A stretch of 64,000 bases of DNA from Paenibacillus polysaccharolyticus (GCF_900102085.1 NZ_FMVM01000001.1:534355-598354), one strand, 5' to 3'. Positions 1 through 10,351 are shown, numbered from the stretch's first letter. Numbers and translations are program-made. The notes: generated from the sequence alone by a model not told the origin.

Positions 1-1558
1 CTCGTACATCGATATCGTACCTGGTCATGTTCACTTGCAGGAGTTTGGTAAAATTGTTAAAGATGCCATTCGTGAAGCCGGCGGCGTTCCGTTCGAATTC
101 AACACCATCGGGGTTGATGACGGGATTGCGATGGGACACATCGGTATGCGTTACTCCTTGCCAAGCCGTGACATTATTGCGGATTCCGTGGAAACGGTTG
201 TATCTGCTCACTGGTTCGACGGCATGGTTTGTATCCCGAACTGTGACAAAATTACACCAGGTATGATGATGGGCGCACTCCGCTGCAACATCCCTACCGT
301 ATTCGTAAGCGGTGGACCGATGAAAGCAGGCCGTGACAGCAACGGTAAAGCTCTTTCCCTTACTTCCGTATTCGAAGGCGTGGGTGCTTTCCAGGCGGGT
401 AAAATCGACGACAAGAGCTTGCTTGAGCTTGAGCAGTTCGGTTGTCCAACTTGCGGATCATGCTCCGGTATGTTCACCGCGAACTCCATGAACTGTCTTG
501 CAGAAGCGATGGGGCTAGCTATGCCGGGTAACGGAACCATTCTGGCTGTTGCTCCAGAACGTCGTGAATTTGTTAAACAATCGGCGAAACAATTGATGGA
601 ACTGATCAAACTGGATCTGAAACCACGCGATATCGTAACTGTAGAAGCCATCGACAATGCGTTTGCTCTGGATATGGCGATGGGCGGTTCCACAAATACG
701 GTACTTCACACACTTGCTCTGGCACACGAAGCTGGCATTGAGTATCCGATCGAGCGTATTAATGAAGTTGCTAACCGCGTTCCGCATCTGGCGAAACTGG
801 CACCAGCTTCTGACCTGCACATCGAAGATGTTCACAATGCAGGTGGTGTAAGCGCGGTTCTGAATGAATTGCTCAAGAAACCGGGCGCAATCCACGCGGA
901 CTGTATTACGGTTACAGGTAAAACCATCCGTGAAAACGTGGAAGGCCAGGAAATCAAAGATACAAACGTAATCCACAAGCTTGATAACCCGCACTCCGAA
1001 AAAGGCGGACTGGCTGTATTGTTCGGAAACCTTGCACCACAGGGTGCAATCATCAAAGTTGGTGCGGTTGATGCTTCGGTTGGTGGATACCACAAAGGCC
1101 CTGCGATCTGTTTCGACTCCCAGGAAGAAGCACTTGAAGGAATCGCTAACGGGAAAGTTAAAGAAGGGCATGTCGTGGTTATTCGTTATGAAGGACCAAA
1201 AGGTGGTCCAGGTATGCCTGAAATGCTTGCGCCAACTTCCCAAATCGTAGGTATGGGACTCGGTGCCAAAGTCGGTCTGATCACGGATGGACGTTTCTCC
1301 GGCGCATCACGCGGAATCAGCATCGGCCATATCTCTCCAGAAGCAGCGGAAGGCGGCCCAATTGCCTTTGTTGAAGAAGGAGATATCATTGAACTCGACC
1401 TGAACAACCGTACGATTGAGTTGCAAATTAGCGATGAGGAATTCGAAGCTCGTCGTGCGAACTGGAAAGGTTTTGAACCAAAAGTCAAAACCGGTTTGCT
1501 CGCTCGCTACTCCAAACTTGTAACCAATGCAAGCAACGGTGGCGTTCTGAAAATCTAG
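1..1558 (+). CDS. ilvD: Dihydroxy-acid dehydratase, 5' end outside window
   Basis: IlvD dehydrates 2,3-dihydroxy-isovalerate and its methylvalerate homologue to the 2-oxo acids in valine and isoleucine synthesis, in the cytoplasm. The frame is open to the left edge, so the N-terminus (a few dozen residues) is missing; the ORF must not be taken to start at the in-frame TTG at 35. Iron-sulfur cluster cysteines are visible in PNCDKITPG and [17 protein letters not shown], and the C-terminal GRFSGASRG signature is present. The last codons end in TAG, 60 bp before a strong terminator. Nothing looks broken. The next gene is convergent, so this is the end of its transcription unit. Confidence 0.97.
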   Translation, partial: SYIDIVPGHVHLQEFGKIVKDAIREAGGVPFEFNTIGVDDGIAMGHIGMRYSLPSRDIIADSVETVVSAHWFDGMVCIPNCDKITPGMMMGALRCNIPTVFVSGGPMKAGRDSNGKALSLTSVFEGVGAFQAGKIDDKSLLELEQFGCPTCGSCSGMFTANSMNCLAEAMGLAMPGNGTILAVAPERREFVKQSAKQLMELIKLDLKPRDIVTVEAIDNAFALDMAMGGSTNTVLHTLALAHEAGIEYPIERINEVANRVPHLAKLAPASDLHIEDVHNAGGVSAVLNELLKKPGAIHADCITVTGKTIRENVEGQEIKDTNVIHKLDNPHSEKGGLAVLFGNLAPQGAIIKVGAVDASVGGYHKGPAICFDSQEEALEGIANGKVKEGHVVVIRYEGPKGGPGMPEMLAPTSQIVGMGLGAKVGLITDGRFSGASRGISIGHISPEAAEGGPIAFVEEGDIIELDLNNRTIELQISDEEFEARRANWKGFEPKVKTGLLARYSKLVTNASNGGVLKI

Positions 1559-1620
1559 GTTCTAGGTTCGGCTGCAATCTTGCCATCTTACATGGATATA
1601 AGCATATAAACAACGAAAAA

Positions 1621-1660
1621 GAATGTGCTCTGCCACACTGGCAGAGCACATTCTTTTTTT
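1621..1660 (+). terminator. Rho-independent terminator of ilvD
   Basis: Perfect 15-bp stem (1621-1635 with 1639-1653) closing a 3-nt loop, followed directly by seven T residues. The adenines before the stem (1617-1620) could give weak termination on the other strand as well. Confidence 0.93.
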
Positions 1661-1780
1661 GCATCGAAATTGCGTACAAACACTCTTCTCAGAAAAATTG
1701 CGCTATTCAAATGAATAATTAAATTCGTGTGTATAAATCCGTTACAACATCACCATCGAATTCAGTTCTCATCCATGAAA

Positions 1781-3202
1781 TCAATTCTGTTCCGTCAAAA
1801 CCTCATTTTCTATAACAAAGGAATCGTCTTCTGCTTGTTTAGTTACACCTGAAGCGACCGTATGATGTTGCTGTCCATAACGTTTCAACAGTTCCTCAAC
1901 AGGCATCACAATCATTTTAGGAACCAATTGATCTGTCCGCTGTTTCAAGCGCTTTTGCCCTGCCGGATGAATAACGCTAAGCAACATCCTCAGATATAAC
2001 TTGGAGGCCAAGCTGAACGGGCCTGGTGCCAGCTCTTGCACAGTGAATCCAAATTTCTCAGGACCACGGTTAATCATGCTCACGCCATAAAGTGCCTTTG
2101 CCGAACGTAATTCAGGATCTGCAGCAACAATCTGTGCCAGGTCTGGCAGTTGTTGTTCCATCGTACGGATCATACGAATCGCTAGATGCATCGTTGAACG
2201 GGATGTAACACCAAGTTCGAATAATGTTTGATTGTCAAAATGTAGCTCTACAATCGGATCTCCGTTCTGCATCACATAACCATGTTGCATCTCAACTCGT
2301 GCACCGTGGTACACACGGGAACGAAAATGGAGCATCGGATCTTTAGGTGAAGCGGCTCGCAGATGGTATGCCCAATGAAACAGCTTTTCCCATCCTAACC
2401 ACAAAGCAACCACGGTACGTTTCCACAGCTTCAGCTTCAAGCGGGGTTCCACTTCTTGCCGTACAATCACTGACGACAATTCGGTTATTGAGCTACCATT
2501 CATCAACGTGTCCACACGAACACTTTCCAAACCACGTCTCTCGGCCTCCTGCAATAAGGCCTCCAGCGCCTCAAGCATCTGCTCTGGCGCGTGTGCATCT
2601 GCTCCTAAGGTTGTGCCGCGATCATGGAGCAACATAACCTCTCCGCCCTTTAATTTGTTTAGCATACGTTTTTTCAATTGCTCCGTACCTACGCTACATT
2701 TCCAGTCCTCAAACATGGCGGACCATAAAATGATCTTGCGATCTTTTTTACTAAAAAAATCAAACAGGTTCATAATGCCCCATGGCGGACGATAATAACA
2801 GGTTTTCTCACCCGTAATCTCTTGAATAATCTGACCTGTTCGATCGATCTGATCCCGAACCGTTCGTGGACGCATCAGCCAGTTTGTTTTGTGAATATAA
2901 TTATGAATTCCGATTAAGTGTCCTTCCTCATGCATACGTCTGATTAACTCCGGATGACTTGCCGCATGTTCTCCCACGACAAAAAAAGTTGCCTTCACAT
3001 TGTACTTGCGTAACAGTTCAAGCAACCGGGGTGTATACAAAGGGTCAGGCCCATCGTCAAATGTCAGGGCATAGTGTGTCTCACTTTTCCCCCTTCTGAA
3101 CACACGAAATCCGAACAGTCTGCTGATCAAACTTGGAATAAAAGCATAAAAAGAGGACAGATACAATAACCACAGTAAAATACTCTGAAGCATCGTTGTC
3201 AT
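1781..3202 (-). CDS. Membrane-anchored polysaccharide deacetylase with YkoP-like C-terminal half
   Basis: 473 aa. One membrane segment (about residues 5-25) precedes a NodB-homology domain (about 40-245) with the family motifs: TFDDGPD (metal Asp), HNYIH (metal His pair), RPPWG, EDW and LLHDRG. It probably deacetylates peptidoglycan or another N-acetylated glycan on the outer face of the membrane. The second motif reads H-N-x-x-H rather than the usual H-S/T-x-x-H, a mild departure. Residues about 260-450 form a second conserved region that resembles the Bacillus YkoP family; its role is unknown. ATG at 3202 has a GGGGAA site 10 nt upstream. It is a single gene, convergent with ilvD. Substrate is not predictable. 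Confidence 0.85.
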   Translation of the reverse strand: MTTMLQSILLWLLYLSSFYAFIPSLISRLFGFRVFRRGKSETHYALTFDDGPDPLYTPRLLELLRKYNVKATFFVVGEHAASHPELIRRMHEEGHLIGIHNYIHKTNWLMRPRTVRDQIDRTGQIIQEITGEKTCYYRPPWGIMNLFDFFSKKDRKIILWSAMFEDWKCSVGTEQLKKRMLNKLKGGEVMLLHDRGTTLGADAHAPEQMLEALEALLQEAERRGLESVRVDTLMNGSSITELSSVIVRQEVEPRLKLKLWKRTVVALWLGWEKLFHWAYHLRAASPKDPMLHFRSRVYHGARVEMQHGYVMQNGDPIVELHFDNQTLFELGVTSRSTMHLAIRMIRTMEQQLPDLAQIVAADPELRSAKALYGVSMINRGPEKFGFTVQELAPGPFSLASKLYLRMLLSVIHPAGQKRLKQRTDQLVPKMIVMPVEELLKRYGQQHHTVASGVTKQAEDDSFVIENEVLTEQN

Positions 3203-3374
3203 GATGTCAATTCCCCACTTCTCCTGCTAATTTACGGCCATACGGCACTTTCTAAAATAAACCACCTTTAATTTTATCATAGTTAGTACTTTTATTAAAT
3301 GCTGTTTCCTCAAATCCCCACTATCATGTACAATGAATACAATCTAATTTCTGCCTGTAAAGGAGTCTATGCCC

Positions 3375-4523
3375 ATGTTGCCGCTTTATAAAAAGTACGG
3401 GCGCACCGTGTTCGATATCGCTCTGCTCGTGTTAACCGTGTATGTGATCATGTTTGCTTTTAGTAAATTGTATCATATCGCTGCACCCGTTTTTCTTTCA
3501 TTTATTGTCTTTTGGATGATTGAGCCATTAGCCAAATTCCTCCATCGGAAAGGATTGCCCAAAACAGCTGGAACTGCCATATCTGTGTTATTGTTTCTTG
3601 GGCTCATTGTGGCTGCCTTCTTCGGTCTAGGCTTTTTTATCATTTCACAAATTTCCGATCTTCAGCTCAATTTCCCGGTGTATGTTGAGATGATCCAGCG
3701 TGAGTTCACGAATCTGGTCTTGCTCATACAGGATAAGTCCAATGCCCTTCCTGAAGGAATGCTGGACAAAGTAAATGAGTATTTTGCTACGTTGTCCGGA
3801 ATCCTGTCGCGATGGGTAACCAGTGGGGCACAGTTTATTATTGGCTTTCTCAGCTCATTCTCCACATTCATTACAAACTTTGGGATCGCGATCATTCTCG
3901 CATTTTTCCTCAGCATTGAGATTGAATCCTGGCGCAAGTTTGCTCGTGCCAAAACGCCTAAAACACTGAAAACGGCGAATGAATTTATGCGCACTCACGT
4001 GTTCAAAACGATCCGTTCTTATATGAAGGCACAATTGATCATGATGCTTATTACTTTTGTATTGATATATGCGGGGTTGCTGATTCTGGGAACCTCCAAT
4101 GCCTTTACAATCGCAGCGATCTGTGCCATTTTTGATCTGGTACCGTTACTCGGAGTTCCAGTGATATTTATTCCGTGGATTGTTTATTTGTTTATCGTGG
4201 GCAATACTACGCTTGCCATTGGCTTGATTGTAGTTTTGGCTGTGACCATGCTGACGAGACAACTGCTTGAACCGAAAATTTCAGGGAATTCCATCGGTGT
4301 TTCCTCTGCTTATTTGATGCTTTCGTTTATGTTAATTTCCCTGTCGGTCTTCGGACTCGCAGGTGTCGTGTTATCTCCTGTGCTTCTGATCTTGTTAAAA
4401 GAACTTCTACAGCAAGGTTATCTGCAAAAATGGATTCATCTGCCCACTGACGAATTCGAATCGTCACCATTAGTAGTTGATTCTCCTGCTCCTGATGTTT
4501 CAGAGAGAACAGAACATCGGTAG
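3375..4523 (+). CDS. AI-2E family (UPF0118) membrane permease
   Basis: About 382 aa with the usual arrangement of this family: two N-terminal membrane helices, a hydrophilic stretch with amphipathic segments (about residues 90-150), then five or six further helices including the conserved region near GVPVIF. The family contains exporters of autoinducer-2 and Na+/H+ antiporter-like members; the substrate here cannot be read from sequence. The site AAAGGAG (3359-3365) lies 9 nt before the ATG at 3375 but only 3 nt before the ATG at 3369, so 3375 is the preferred start. A second, diverged member of the family lies at 17097-18164. Confidence 0.85.
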   Translation: MLPLYKKYGRTVFDIALLVLTVYVIMFAFSKLYHIAAPVFLSFIVFWMIEPLAKFLHRKGLPKTAGTAISVLLFLGLIVAAFFGLGFFIISQISDLQLNFPVYVEMIQREFTNLVLLIQDKSNALPEGMLDKVNEYFATLSGILSRWVTSGAQFIIGFLSSFSTFITNFGIAIILAFFLSIEIESWRKFARAKTPKTLKTANEFMRTHVFKTIRSYMKAQLIMMLITFVLIYAGLLILGTSNAFTIAAICAIFDLVPLLGVPVIFIPWIVYLFIVGNTTLAIGLIVVLAVTMLTRQLLEPKISGNSIGVSSAYLMLSFMLISLSVFGLAGVVLSPVLLILLKELLQQGYLQKWIHLPTDEFESSPLVVDSPAPDVSERTEHR

Positions 4524-4529
4524 ATGACA

Positions 4530-4565
4530 TGCTCGTGATCTTTTCCTGTGAACCAATCACGAGCA
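4530..4565. other. Inverted repeat between convergent genes
   Basis: Ten-base perfect arms (4530-4539 and 4556-4565) around a 16-nt loop, overlapping the last codons of the minus-strand transpeptidase gene and lying just after the plus-strand permease. There is no T-run on either side, so it is only a possible 3'-end structure for the two convergent transcripts. Confidence 0.4.
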
Positions 4566-6356
4566 CTCTGCCAGATAGTCCATAACTTTGCGAAACAGAG
4601 CTGTAGCCTGATGTGGGGCTTCTGGAGAGACATTCTGTACTAACACAGCAACCGCGTATCTCGGCTTCTCTACGGGCCCATATCCTATAAACCATTGATT
4701 GTTTTTGGCTTTCCCATTTTGTTGTACCTGAGCTGTCCCTGACTTCCCTGCAACATGCCATCTCGCGTGTTGCAGGGATTTTCCTGTTCCCTCTCGTACT
4801 ACGGTATTCATCCAGCTTAACAGCAGATGAGCTGTGGTCGGAGAAACCTGTCCTTCTGCTGAAGGAAATGCATGTAAAGGCATGTCCAGCATCGTACCTC
4901 CATCCGCGTAACGGATTCGTTGCACAAGCCGGGGGGCATTTACCTTTCCATCATGCAACAATGTCACGATCAGGTTTGCTGCTTGTAGCGGAGTCACCAG
5001 AACATCCCGCTGTCCAATGGCTGTCTGAATTTTGGCTCCTTCGTCTGCAGACTTCACGGCTTCTGTCCGAATACGCCCGGCTTCTTCATGATCAAAATGT
5101 TTTAATACCGGCATCCCCGCGATATGTTGTGCCTGCCAGCCGACAGAACGTGCAAGCCCCAGACGATCAGCGGTTTGTTCCAATTGCTCCATGTGCAGTC
5201 TACGTGCAGTCTCAGCAAACACAATGTTACATGACTCCGCGAATCCCTTTTCCAAATTCAATTCACCATGTCCATGCTCTTTCCAGCAGGATAGTCCATA
5301 TTTTCCATAAGCTCCTTCGCAGTGGAACTTCTCACCACGAGAAACAACCTGATTTTCCAAAGCTGCTGCAGCCGTTACGATTTTGAAAATAGAGCCTGGT
5401 GCAGCCGCTTGTATCGCTCGATTCCCCCAGGAGGAGTGCTGTGGAGTGACATGCTGCGGTTGATAAAAGGGACGTGATACCATTGCGCGTACATCTGCAT
5501 TTGCAGTATCAAGAACCACTATGGCGCCTTCCTGTAACCCGGTGACTTCTGTTAATTCTTCGATGCCTTGCTGTATACGTGCATCAACAGTGGTCTCCAC
5601 CACTAATGGATAGTGCGAATTCGTAGGTGCGATCACGCGCGGTCCCATCTCAGGAATGACCTGCCCATTCCCTGTTACCATACGAGTTATTAACGTAGGT
5701 CCCACACCTCTTAGCAACGGTTCCAGCGTCCTTTCCAGTCCAGCTGCTCCCGATTTCATGGCAAAAGGCTGTTTTACTTCATCTTGATGTCTGTGAAATC
5801 TCCCATGATCTTTGGGCTGTTCGTTCAAATAGCCCAGCCACTGGCTTCCACTGGCCTTCGGGAAATACCTCGTCATAACAGGATACACATCAGCTCCTTG
5901 GAGGTGCAGGTCCCGTACATTTACAACTTGAGCATCCGTTAATAAAACAGGCTCTGAGCCGCCTCCGCCTCCAGTCCAAAGATGTGGCGTTCTCGCTTTA
6001 TGCCATTCCCTATTTAGCTGATTCACGTCTGTATGAAGGAAGGAGGCAAGTTGTTTGAGCTTAAGATCATGCTTAACTTTCCCATTGGATGGATAAAGCA
6101 CAAGCCCCCATTGCAACTTTCCTGTTAATGGACGCCCGTGGACATCCGTAAACTGCCCACGGCCAGAATCCAGCATCACACCCTGTTCACGTTGCAGCAC
6201 CGACATCTCCCGCACGGTTCGCTGAAACCCTGGCATGATTCGGTTCACTTGAACCATTTGAATCCAGCCCAGTCTCAGTACCAACACTGCGAAGAGAATA
6301 GTAAGTCCGGCGCTTATTATGGCTATACGACGTTTCCACACCAGTTGCAACTGCAC
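4557..6356 (-). CDS. pbpI: Class B penicillin-binding protein (transpeptidase), PbpI-like
   Basis: 599 aa, a membrane-anchored D,D-transpeptidase that cross-links peptidoglycan outside the membrane. One N-terminal helix (about 11-32) is followed by a dimerisation region and the penicillin-binding domain. All three active-site motifs are visible: SIFK (S322-K325), SCN (375-377) and KSG (538-540). There is no PASTA domain, unlike SpoVD and PBP2B. The place beside yrrO and yrrN corresponds to pbpI (yrrR) in Bacillus subtilis, although greA and udk, which lie between them there, are absent and a chemoreceptor gene sits in that place. Start is GTG at 6356, with GGTGG 7 nt upstream. A glycine run at about 129-133 is unusual but short. 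Confidence 0.85.
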   Translation of the reverse strand: MQLQLVWKRRIAIISAGLTILFAVLVLRLGWIQMVQVNRIMPGFQRTVREMSVLQREQGVMLDSGRGQFTDVHGRPLTGKLQWGLVLYPSNGKVKHDLKLKQLASFLHTDVNQLNREWHKARTPHLWTGGGGGSEPVLLTDAQVVNVRDLHLQGADVYPVMTRYFPKASGSQWLGYLNEQPKDHGRFHRHQDEVKQPFAMKSGAAGLERTLEPLLRGVGPTLITRMVTGNGQVIPEMGPRVIAPTNSHYPLVVETTVDARIQQGIEELTEVTGLQEGAIVVLDTANADVRAMVSRPFYQPQHVTPQHSSWGNRAIQAAAPGSIFKIVTAAAALENQVVSRGEKFHCEGAYGKYGLSCWKEHGHGELNLEKGFAESCNIVFAETARRLHMEQLEQTADRLGLARSVGWQAQHIAGMPVLKHFDHEEAGRIRTEAVKSADEGAKIQTAIGQRDVLVTPLQAANLIVTLLHDGKVNAPRLVQRIRYADGGTMLDMPLHAFPSAEGQVSPTTAHLLLSWMNTVVREGTGKSLQHARWHVAGKSGTAQVQQNGKAKNNQWFIGYGPVEKPRYAVAVLVQNVSPEAPHQATALFRKVMDYLAECS

Positions 6357-6411
6357 ACCTGTTCCACCCTCACCTTTTTCGTGTATTATGCGCTGCCCTG
6401 TCTGGAATTAT

Positions 6412-6450
6412 CCGGAAAACAAAAGAAAACCTGCCTCGAAAAGGCAGGTT
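6412..6450 (-). terminator. Terminator of the chemoreceptor gene
   Basis: Nine-base stem (6428-6436 with 6442-6450, 5-nt loop). Read on the minus strand it is followed by a T-rich tract (TTTCTTTTGTTTT). It separates the chemoreceptor transcript from the downstream transpeptidase gene. Confidence 0.85.
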
Positions 6451-6483
6451 CGTTTGTAATTTGTAGCATGTTGTGTCTGCTGA

Positions 6484-8766
6484 TTACACCGTAAAACGTG
6501 AGAGTGTTTCTTTCAGTTCAGTTGATACATTCTCCAGCTTGCCAGAGAGGCTGACGAGTTGATTACTGATGTTTTGCTGTTCACTGCTCAAGGAAGCTAC
6601 TTCCTCTGAAGTTGCCGAGGACTCTTCGGCAACAGCGCTAACATTGCTCATCGCTTCAGACAACGTTGCTTGAGATTTGCTCAACTCTCCAATGGAGCCT
6701 GTAACCATACCCAGACGTTGCACGAAGGCACCCATCTGCTCCTGTACAGAAGCAAAGATCACATTCGTATCTTTTACAGCATCCATCTGTTCCTTAAACA
6801 AAGGATATGCATCGGACAGAGCTTTTACCGTTTCGTTCATCTCTGACATGATCTTGTCGGTAATTTCCCCAACCATATCAATGGACTGTCTGGACTGTGC
6901 AGCGAGTTGACGCACTTCATCCGCTACGACCATAAAGCCACGGCCAGCTGCACCAGCACGCGCTGCTTCAATCGTTGCATTCAGAGACAAAATGTTGGTC
7001 TGCTTCGTAATATTTTGCATAACATCGAGCACCTTTAATACAGAGGATGTGCTCTCTTTTAACGAATCCACTTTGTTAACCAACGCTCCAATCATTTCTT
7101 CGGTCTTCTGCGTTTTGGTCATCAACTGATTCAGATGCTGTGTTCCTGTTTGACTGGATTTCTCTACATGACGGGCAGAACTGCCCATCTCTTCATTTGC
7201 TGCAATCACACTTTCCATCTGACGAGAGATATTATCCGTCAACTCATTGCCTCGTTCCGCTTCCGTTGCCAGACTGCCTGCACCACCAGCAATTTCTTCA
7301 GTTGCTACAGCAATTTCAGAAGCAGATACAGCTGTTTTCTTCGAAGCATTGCTCAGTTCTGTAGCTGTATCCAATACTTCCTGTGCAGAACGATTGGTCT
7401 GCTCGACCAGCTTCGTAATTTGTTCCATCATCGTATTAAATGCAGCGGAAAGCTGTCCAATCTCATCTTGGGAACTATACGGAGTGCGCACTTTCAGATT
7501 TCCTTTTGCACCCTCTTGCATCAGATCTTTCAATCCGCTAAGCGGACGAGCGATCATACGAACCATCCAGACACCGATTACCACAGCCAGAGCTGCAAAT
7601 GCAAGTGCCATCCACAAGGTCATTGTCAAGATGCCTTTGGCATCCTTAACCAGCAACGAAGTGGGAACCATACCGACCATCTTCCACGCAGATGAATCCA
7701 GCGTACTGTATACAGCCAGCATATTCGTCGATTTGCCATCGATATCATATTCGGTATTTGTACTTCCTGCAGGCTCTTTCAAATCTTTCACAAATGCAAG
7801 TTCCGTTTCTTTTCCTGCACGTCCCGCCATAGACGAAGCAACGACTTTGTTATCCGGAGCAATCAATTGAATGACCGAGCCTGCCCCCAGATCCAGTGAT
7901 TTCAGTTGCTCCTCGAGCACATCCAGTTTCAACTCAATAATCAGTACATAAGACTGTGTTGTACCTTGCAGGTTCTTCATCGAACGTGCAATTCGGAAAG
8001 TCTGTGTTGTGCCATCGGTCTTCTCTTGTGTCGGGAGCCAGCGGTATCCACCCTGTGCTACAAGGTCCGTGTACCATGATTCCTGACGAATGCTTCCCAT
8101 CGTTGAACTGCTGTTCCCAGTTCCCATAACGGATTTAGATTCATCTGTTGGCACCAAATAAATCGCTTCCATGGATTTGTTTGTAAAAGCTACATTGGAT
8201 AACTGTTTATTAATTGAACTCGAATTGACGAACGTATCATATGCCGTCAGATTCGGATCTGACATTTTCTGAAGCAAAGACTGCATCTCTGGATCAAAGA
8301 AGATCTGTGTGGACGTATCCACAAAACGCTCCAAAATGATATCCAGCTTCTGCTTGGTTTGATCAATCGTCTCCTGATTTGCTCTGGATGCATTAGCCTC
8401 GATCGTATTTTTAGCTTTGGAATAGGATAATAGACCCAAACTAATAACAACAATCATAATGGCTGCAAAAAAGATTAAGAATAGTTTAACCCCTACAGAT
8501 TTGACCGGATTCACCTTTCTAATCTGTTTGAAGGAACTGCCTCCAAGCCCTTTCCAATCACGATTCTTCAGTTGTTTCTTCAACCAATCCACTTTGATCC
8601 AATCAAATCGGATCTTACTACGATCAAATTTAAAAGTTTTCTTATGTATCCCTTCTTTTTTGATTTTGACCGGTTTAACTTTCTTTACATTCTGTGTCTT
8701 ATCAGGCTTAGCCTGCTCGGGTTGTGTGCTGTGTTCCCCACTGTCTTTACCCTTCTTTTGTACCAT
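6484..8766 (-). CDS. Methyl-accepting chemotaxis protein with long basic N-terminal tail
   Basis: About 760 aa. In order: a lysine-rich cytoplasmic tail (about 90 residues), membrane helix 1 (about 94-114), an extracellular sensor region of about 270 residues that looks like a Cache-type domain, membrane helix 2 (about 385-408), a HAMP linker with NTMMEQ, and the cytoplasmic signalling domain with the hairpin-tip core GRGFMVVADEVRQLA. It should bind a ligand outside the cell and control CheA through CheW. The ligand is unknown. ATG at 8766 has AGGTGA 6 nt upstream, better than the GTG at 8775. The gene is alone between two terminators and interrupts an otherwise conserved yrrO-pbpI neighbourhood. 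Confidence 0.93.
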   Translation of the reverse strand: MVQKKGKDSGEHSTQPEQAKPDKTQNVKKVKPVKIKKEGIHKKTFKFDRSKIRFDWIKVDWLKKQLKNRDWKGLGGSSFKQIRKVNPVKSVGVKLFLIFFAAIMIVVISLGLLSYSKAKNTIEANASRANQETIDQTKQKLDIILERFVDTSTQIFFDPEMQSLLQKMSDPNLTAYDTFVNSSSINKQLSNVAFTNKSMEAIYLVPTDESKSVMGTGNSSSTMGSIRQESWYTDLVAQGGYRWLPTQEKTDGTTQTFRIARSMKNLQGTTQSYVLIIELKLDVLEEQLKSLDLGAGSVIQLIAPDNKVVASSMAGRAGKETELAFVKDLKEPAGSTNTEYDIDGKSTNMLAVYSTLDSSAWKMVGMVPTSLLVKDAKGILTMTLWMALAFAALAVVIGVWMVRMIARPLSGLKDLMQEGAKGNLKVRTPYSSQDEIGQLSAAFNTMMEQITKLVEQTNRSAQEVLDTATELSNASKKTAVSASEIAVATEEIAGGAGSLATEAERGNELTDNISRQMESVIAANEEMGSSARHVEKSSQTGTQHLNQLMTKTQKTEEMIGALVNKVDSLKESTSSVLKVLDVMQNITKQTNILSLNATIEAARAGAAGRGFMVVADEVRQLAAQSRQSIDMVGEITDKIMSEMNETVKALSDAYPLFKEQMDAVKDTNVIFASVQEQMGAFVQRLGMVTGSIGELSKSQATLSEAMSNVSAVAEESSATSEEVASLSSEQQNISNQLVSLSGKLENVSTELKETLSRFTV

Positions 8767-8897
8767 CCCAATCACCTGCCAGTAATTTTCTTGTTAGATT
8801 TTTCAATCTCTCCCCTATAAATATGTAGTATTCGACAGCTTTCCCGCTTTCCCTCCATTCCCTCAGAAATATATTACAACTTTTTTCCTATTTTTCT

Positions 8898-8935
8898 ATA
8901 AAAAAAAGACCCCCATATACCGATATACGGAGGTC
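8898..8935 (-). terminator. Terminator downstream of the U32-family gene
   Basis: Twelve-pair hairpin at 8908-8935 that is fully paired only in the minus-strand RNA, where two positions become G-U pairs. It is followed on that strand by a run of eight or more T residues (8900-8907). Direction is therefore minus. Confidence 0.85.
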
Positions 8936-9005
8936 CATTCCTGTAATTTATAACACAAATTTGCGATTCGTTAACATTATTTTGTTTCAAACTAGGAATA
9001 TAAGC

Positions 9006-10334
9006 CTACTTCTTTTTCCGCATCATATCAAAATAAGAAACTGGCTGATCTACTTTCATTTTCACTAGTTGCAACGGATGTCTGGCAGCATCCAGAACAT
9101 TGCCTTTTTCATCCTGAATTTCTCCTACCACTTGTTTGAAAAAAGTACCATTGGGGCCGAAGAACTCGATTTCATTTCCCGGCTTAAAGTGATTCCGCTG
9201 CTGAATGGTCGCCATGCCTGTTTCTTCATCATAACCCATAACCAGACCAGCAAAGTCGTAAGGCACTGCTTTCTCTTCCGGCTCATAGATATGATCTTCA
9301 TGATCAGGGGTGTCGTAAAAGAAACCGGTATTCAGCGGACGATTTGCCGCTTTATTCATTTCTTCCACCCACTCCGGTTTCAACACATAATTTTCAGGAT
9401 CAGCCATGTAAGCGTCAATCGCCTGACGGTATACGTTGACGACCGTAGCTACATAGTGAATGGATTTCATCCGTCCTTCGATTTTGAAGCTGTCCACACC
9501 CACATCAATCAATTCTGGGATATGACCGATCATGCACAAATCCTTCGAGCCCATGGAGAAGGAATTATCCTGTTCCTGGAACAGAGGCAACTGATTATCT
9601 CCCAGTTTAAACGGAGCAGGAGCCTGCATCTGCATCTCCTCTTCGCTTACCCAGACCGCATCTTCTCTCGCATCCTCGAACAGATCATACTTCCAGCGGC
9701 AAGACTGACAGCAGCCTCCACGGTTAGAGTCACGGTCTGTAAAGTGATTGGACAATACACAACGACCCGAATAGGAAGAACACATCGCTCCGTGAATGAA
9801 CGCCTCAATCTCGATATCCACATTCGCCTTGATCTCTTCAATTTCTTCAAAGCTTGTCTCACGGCCAAGCACAACCCGTGGCAGTCCTTCGTCCTTCCAG
9901 AACTTCACGGCTTGCCAGTTCAAAGTGGACTGTTGTGTGCTAAGATGCACTTCCAAGCCCGGTACTGCACGCAAAGCCACTTCAATGATGGCCGGATCTG
10001 CAACAATAACCGCGGAGATGCCTGCATCATACAGGTTCTGCAAATATGCTTCAATGCCAGCCACATCTTCGTTATGGGCATAGATATTCGTTGCTACGAA
10101 TACTTTAGCTCCATACTTTTTCGCGAATTCTACTCCTTCACGCATTTCTTCAAAACTGAAGTTATCCGCATTCGAACGAAGTCCATAAGCCTGTCCACCG
10201 ATATATACGGCGTCAGCCCCATAGTGAATCGCAAATTTTAATTTTTCCAGATTTCCCGCCGGAGCCAAGAGCTCCGGTTTATCCAGACGGTTACGTTTAC
10301 CGGAAAACTTCCGTTTGACCGCCACTGTTTCCAT
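9006..10334 (-). CDS. yrrO: U32-family tRNA uridine hydroxylase subunit, YrrO/TrhP2-like
   Basis: About 442 aa, peptidase U32 family. In Bacillus subtilis, YrrO acts with YrrN in prephenate-dependent 5-hydroxylation of wobble uridine 34 in tRNA. The TIM-barrel N-terminus begins KPELLAPAGN, and the conserved cysteine cluster is present: MCSSYSGRCVLSNHF followed by GGCCQSCRW, consistent with the iron-sulfur cluster known for this family. Despite the family name it is unlikely to be a protease. The ATG at 10334 has GAGGTG 6 nt upstream; the GTG at 10343 overlaps that site and is rejected. It follows yrrN by 17 bp in one operon. A methyltransferase gene (trmR/yrrM) is not here. Confidence 0.9.
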   Translation of the reverse strand: METVAVKRKFSGKRNRLDKPELLAPAGNLEKLKFAIHYGADAVYIGGQAYGLRSNADNFSFEEMREGVEFAKKYGAKVFVATNIYAHNEDVAGIEAYLQNLYDAGISAVIVADPAIIEVALRAVPGLEVHLSTQQSTLNWQAVKFWKDEGLPRVVLGRETSFEEIEEIKANVDIEIEAFIHGAMCSSYSGRCVLSNHFTDRDSNRGGCCQSCRWKYDLFEDAREDAVWVSEEEMQMQAPAPFKLGDNQLPLFQEQDNSFSMGSKDLCMIGHIPELIDVGVDSFKIEGRMKSIHYVATVVNVYRQAIDAYMADPENYVLKPEWVEEMNKAANRPLNTGFFYDTPDHEDHIYEPEEKAVPYDFAGLVMGYDEETGMATIQQRNHFKPGNEIEFFGPNGTFFKQVVGEIQDEKGNVLDAARHPLQLVKMKVDQPVSYFDMMRKKK

Positions 10335-10351
10335 CTTGTTCACCTCGTCTA

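Noticed and set aside
515..1243. Long opposite-strand frame inside ilvD, and similar ones inside alaS, aspS, rel and mnmA
   Set aside because: Codon shadows of real genes; composition is unlike a coding sequence and no ribosome sites.
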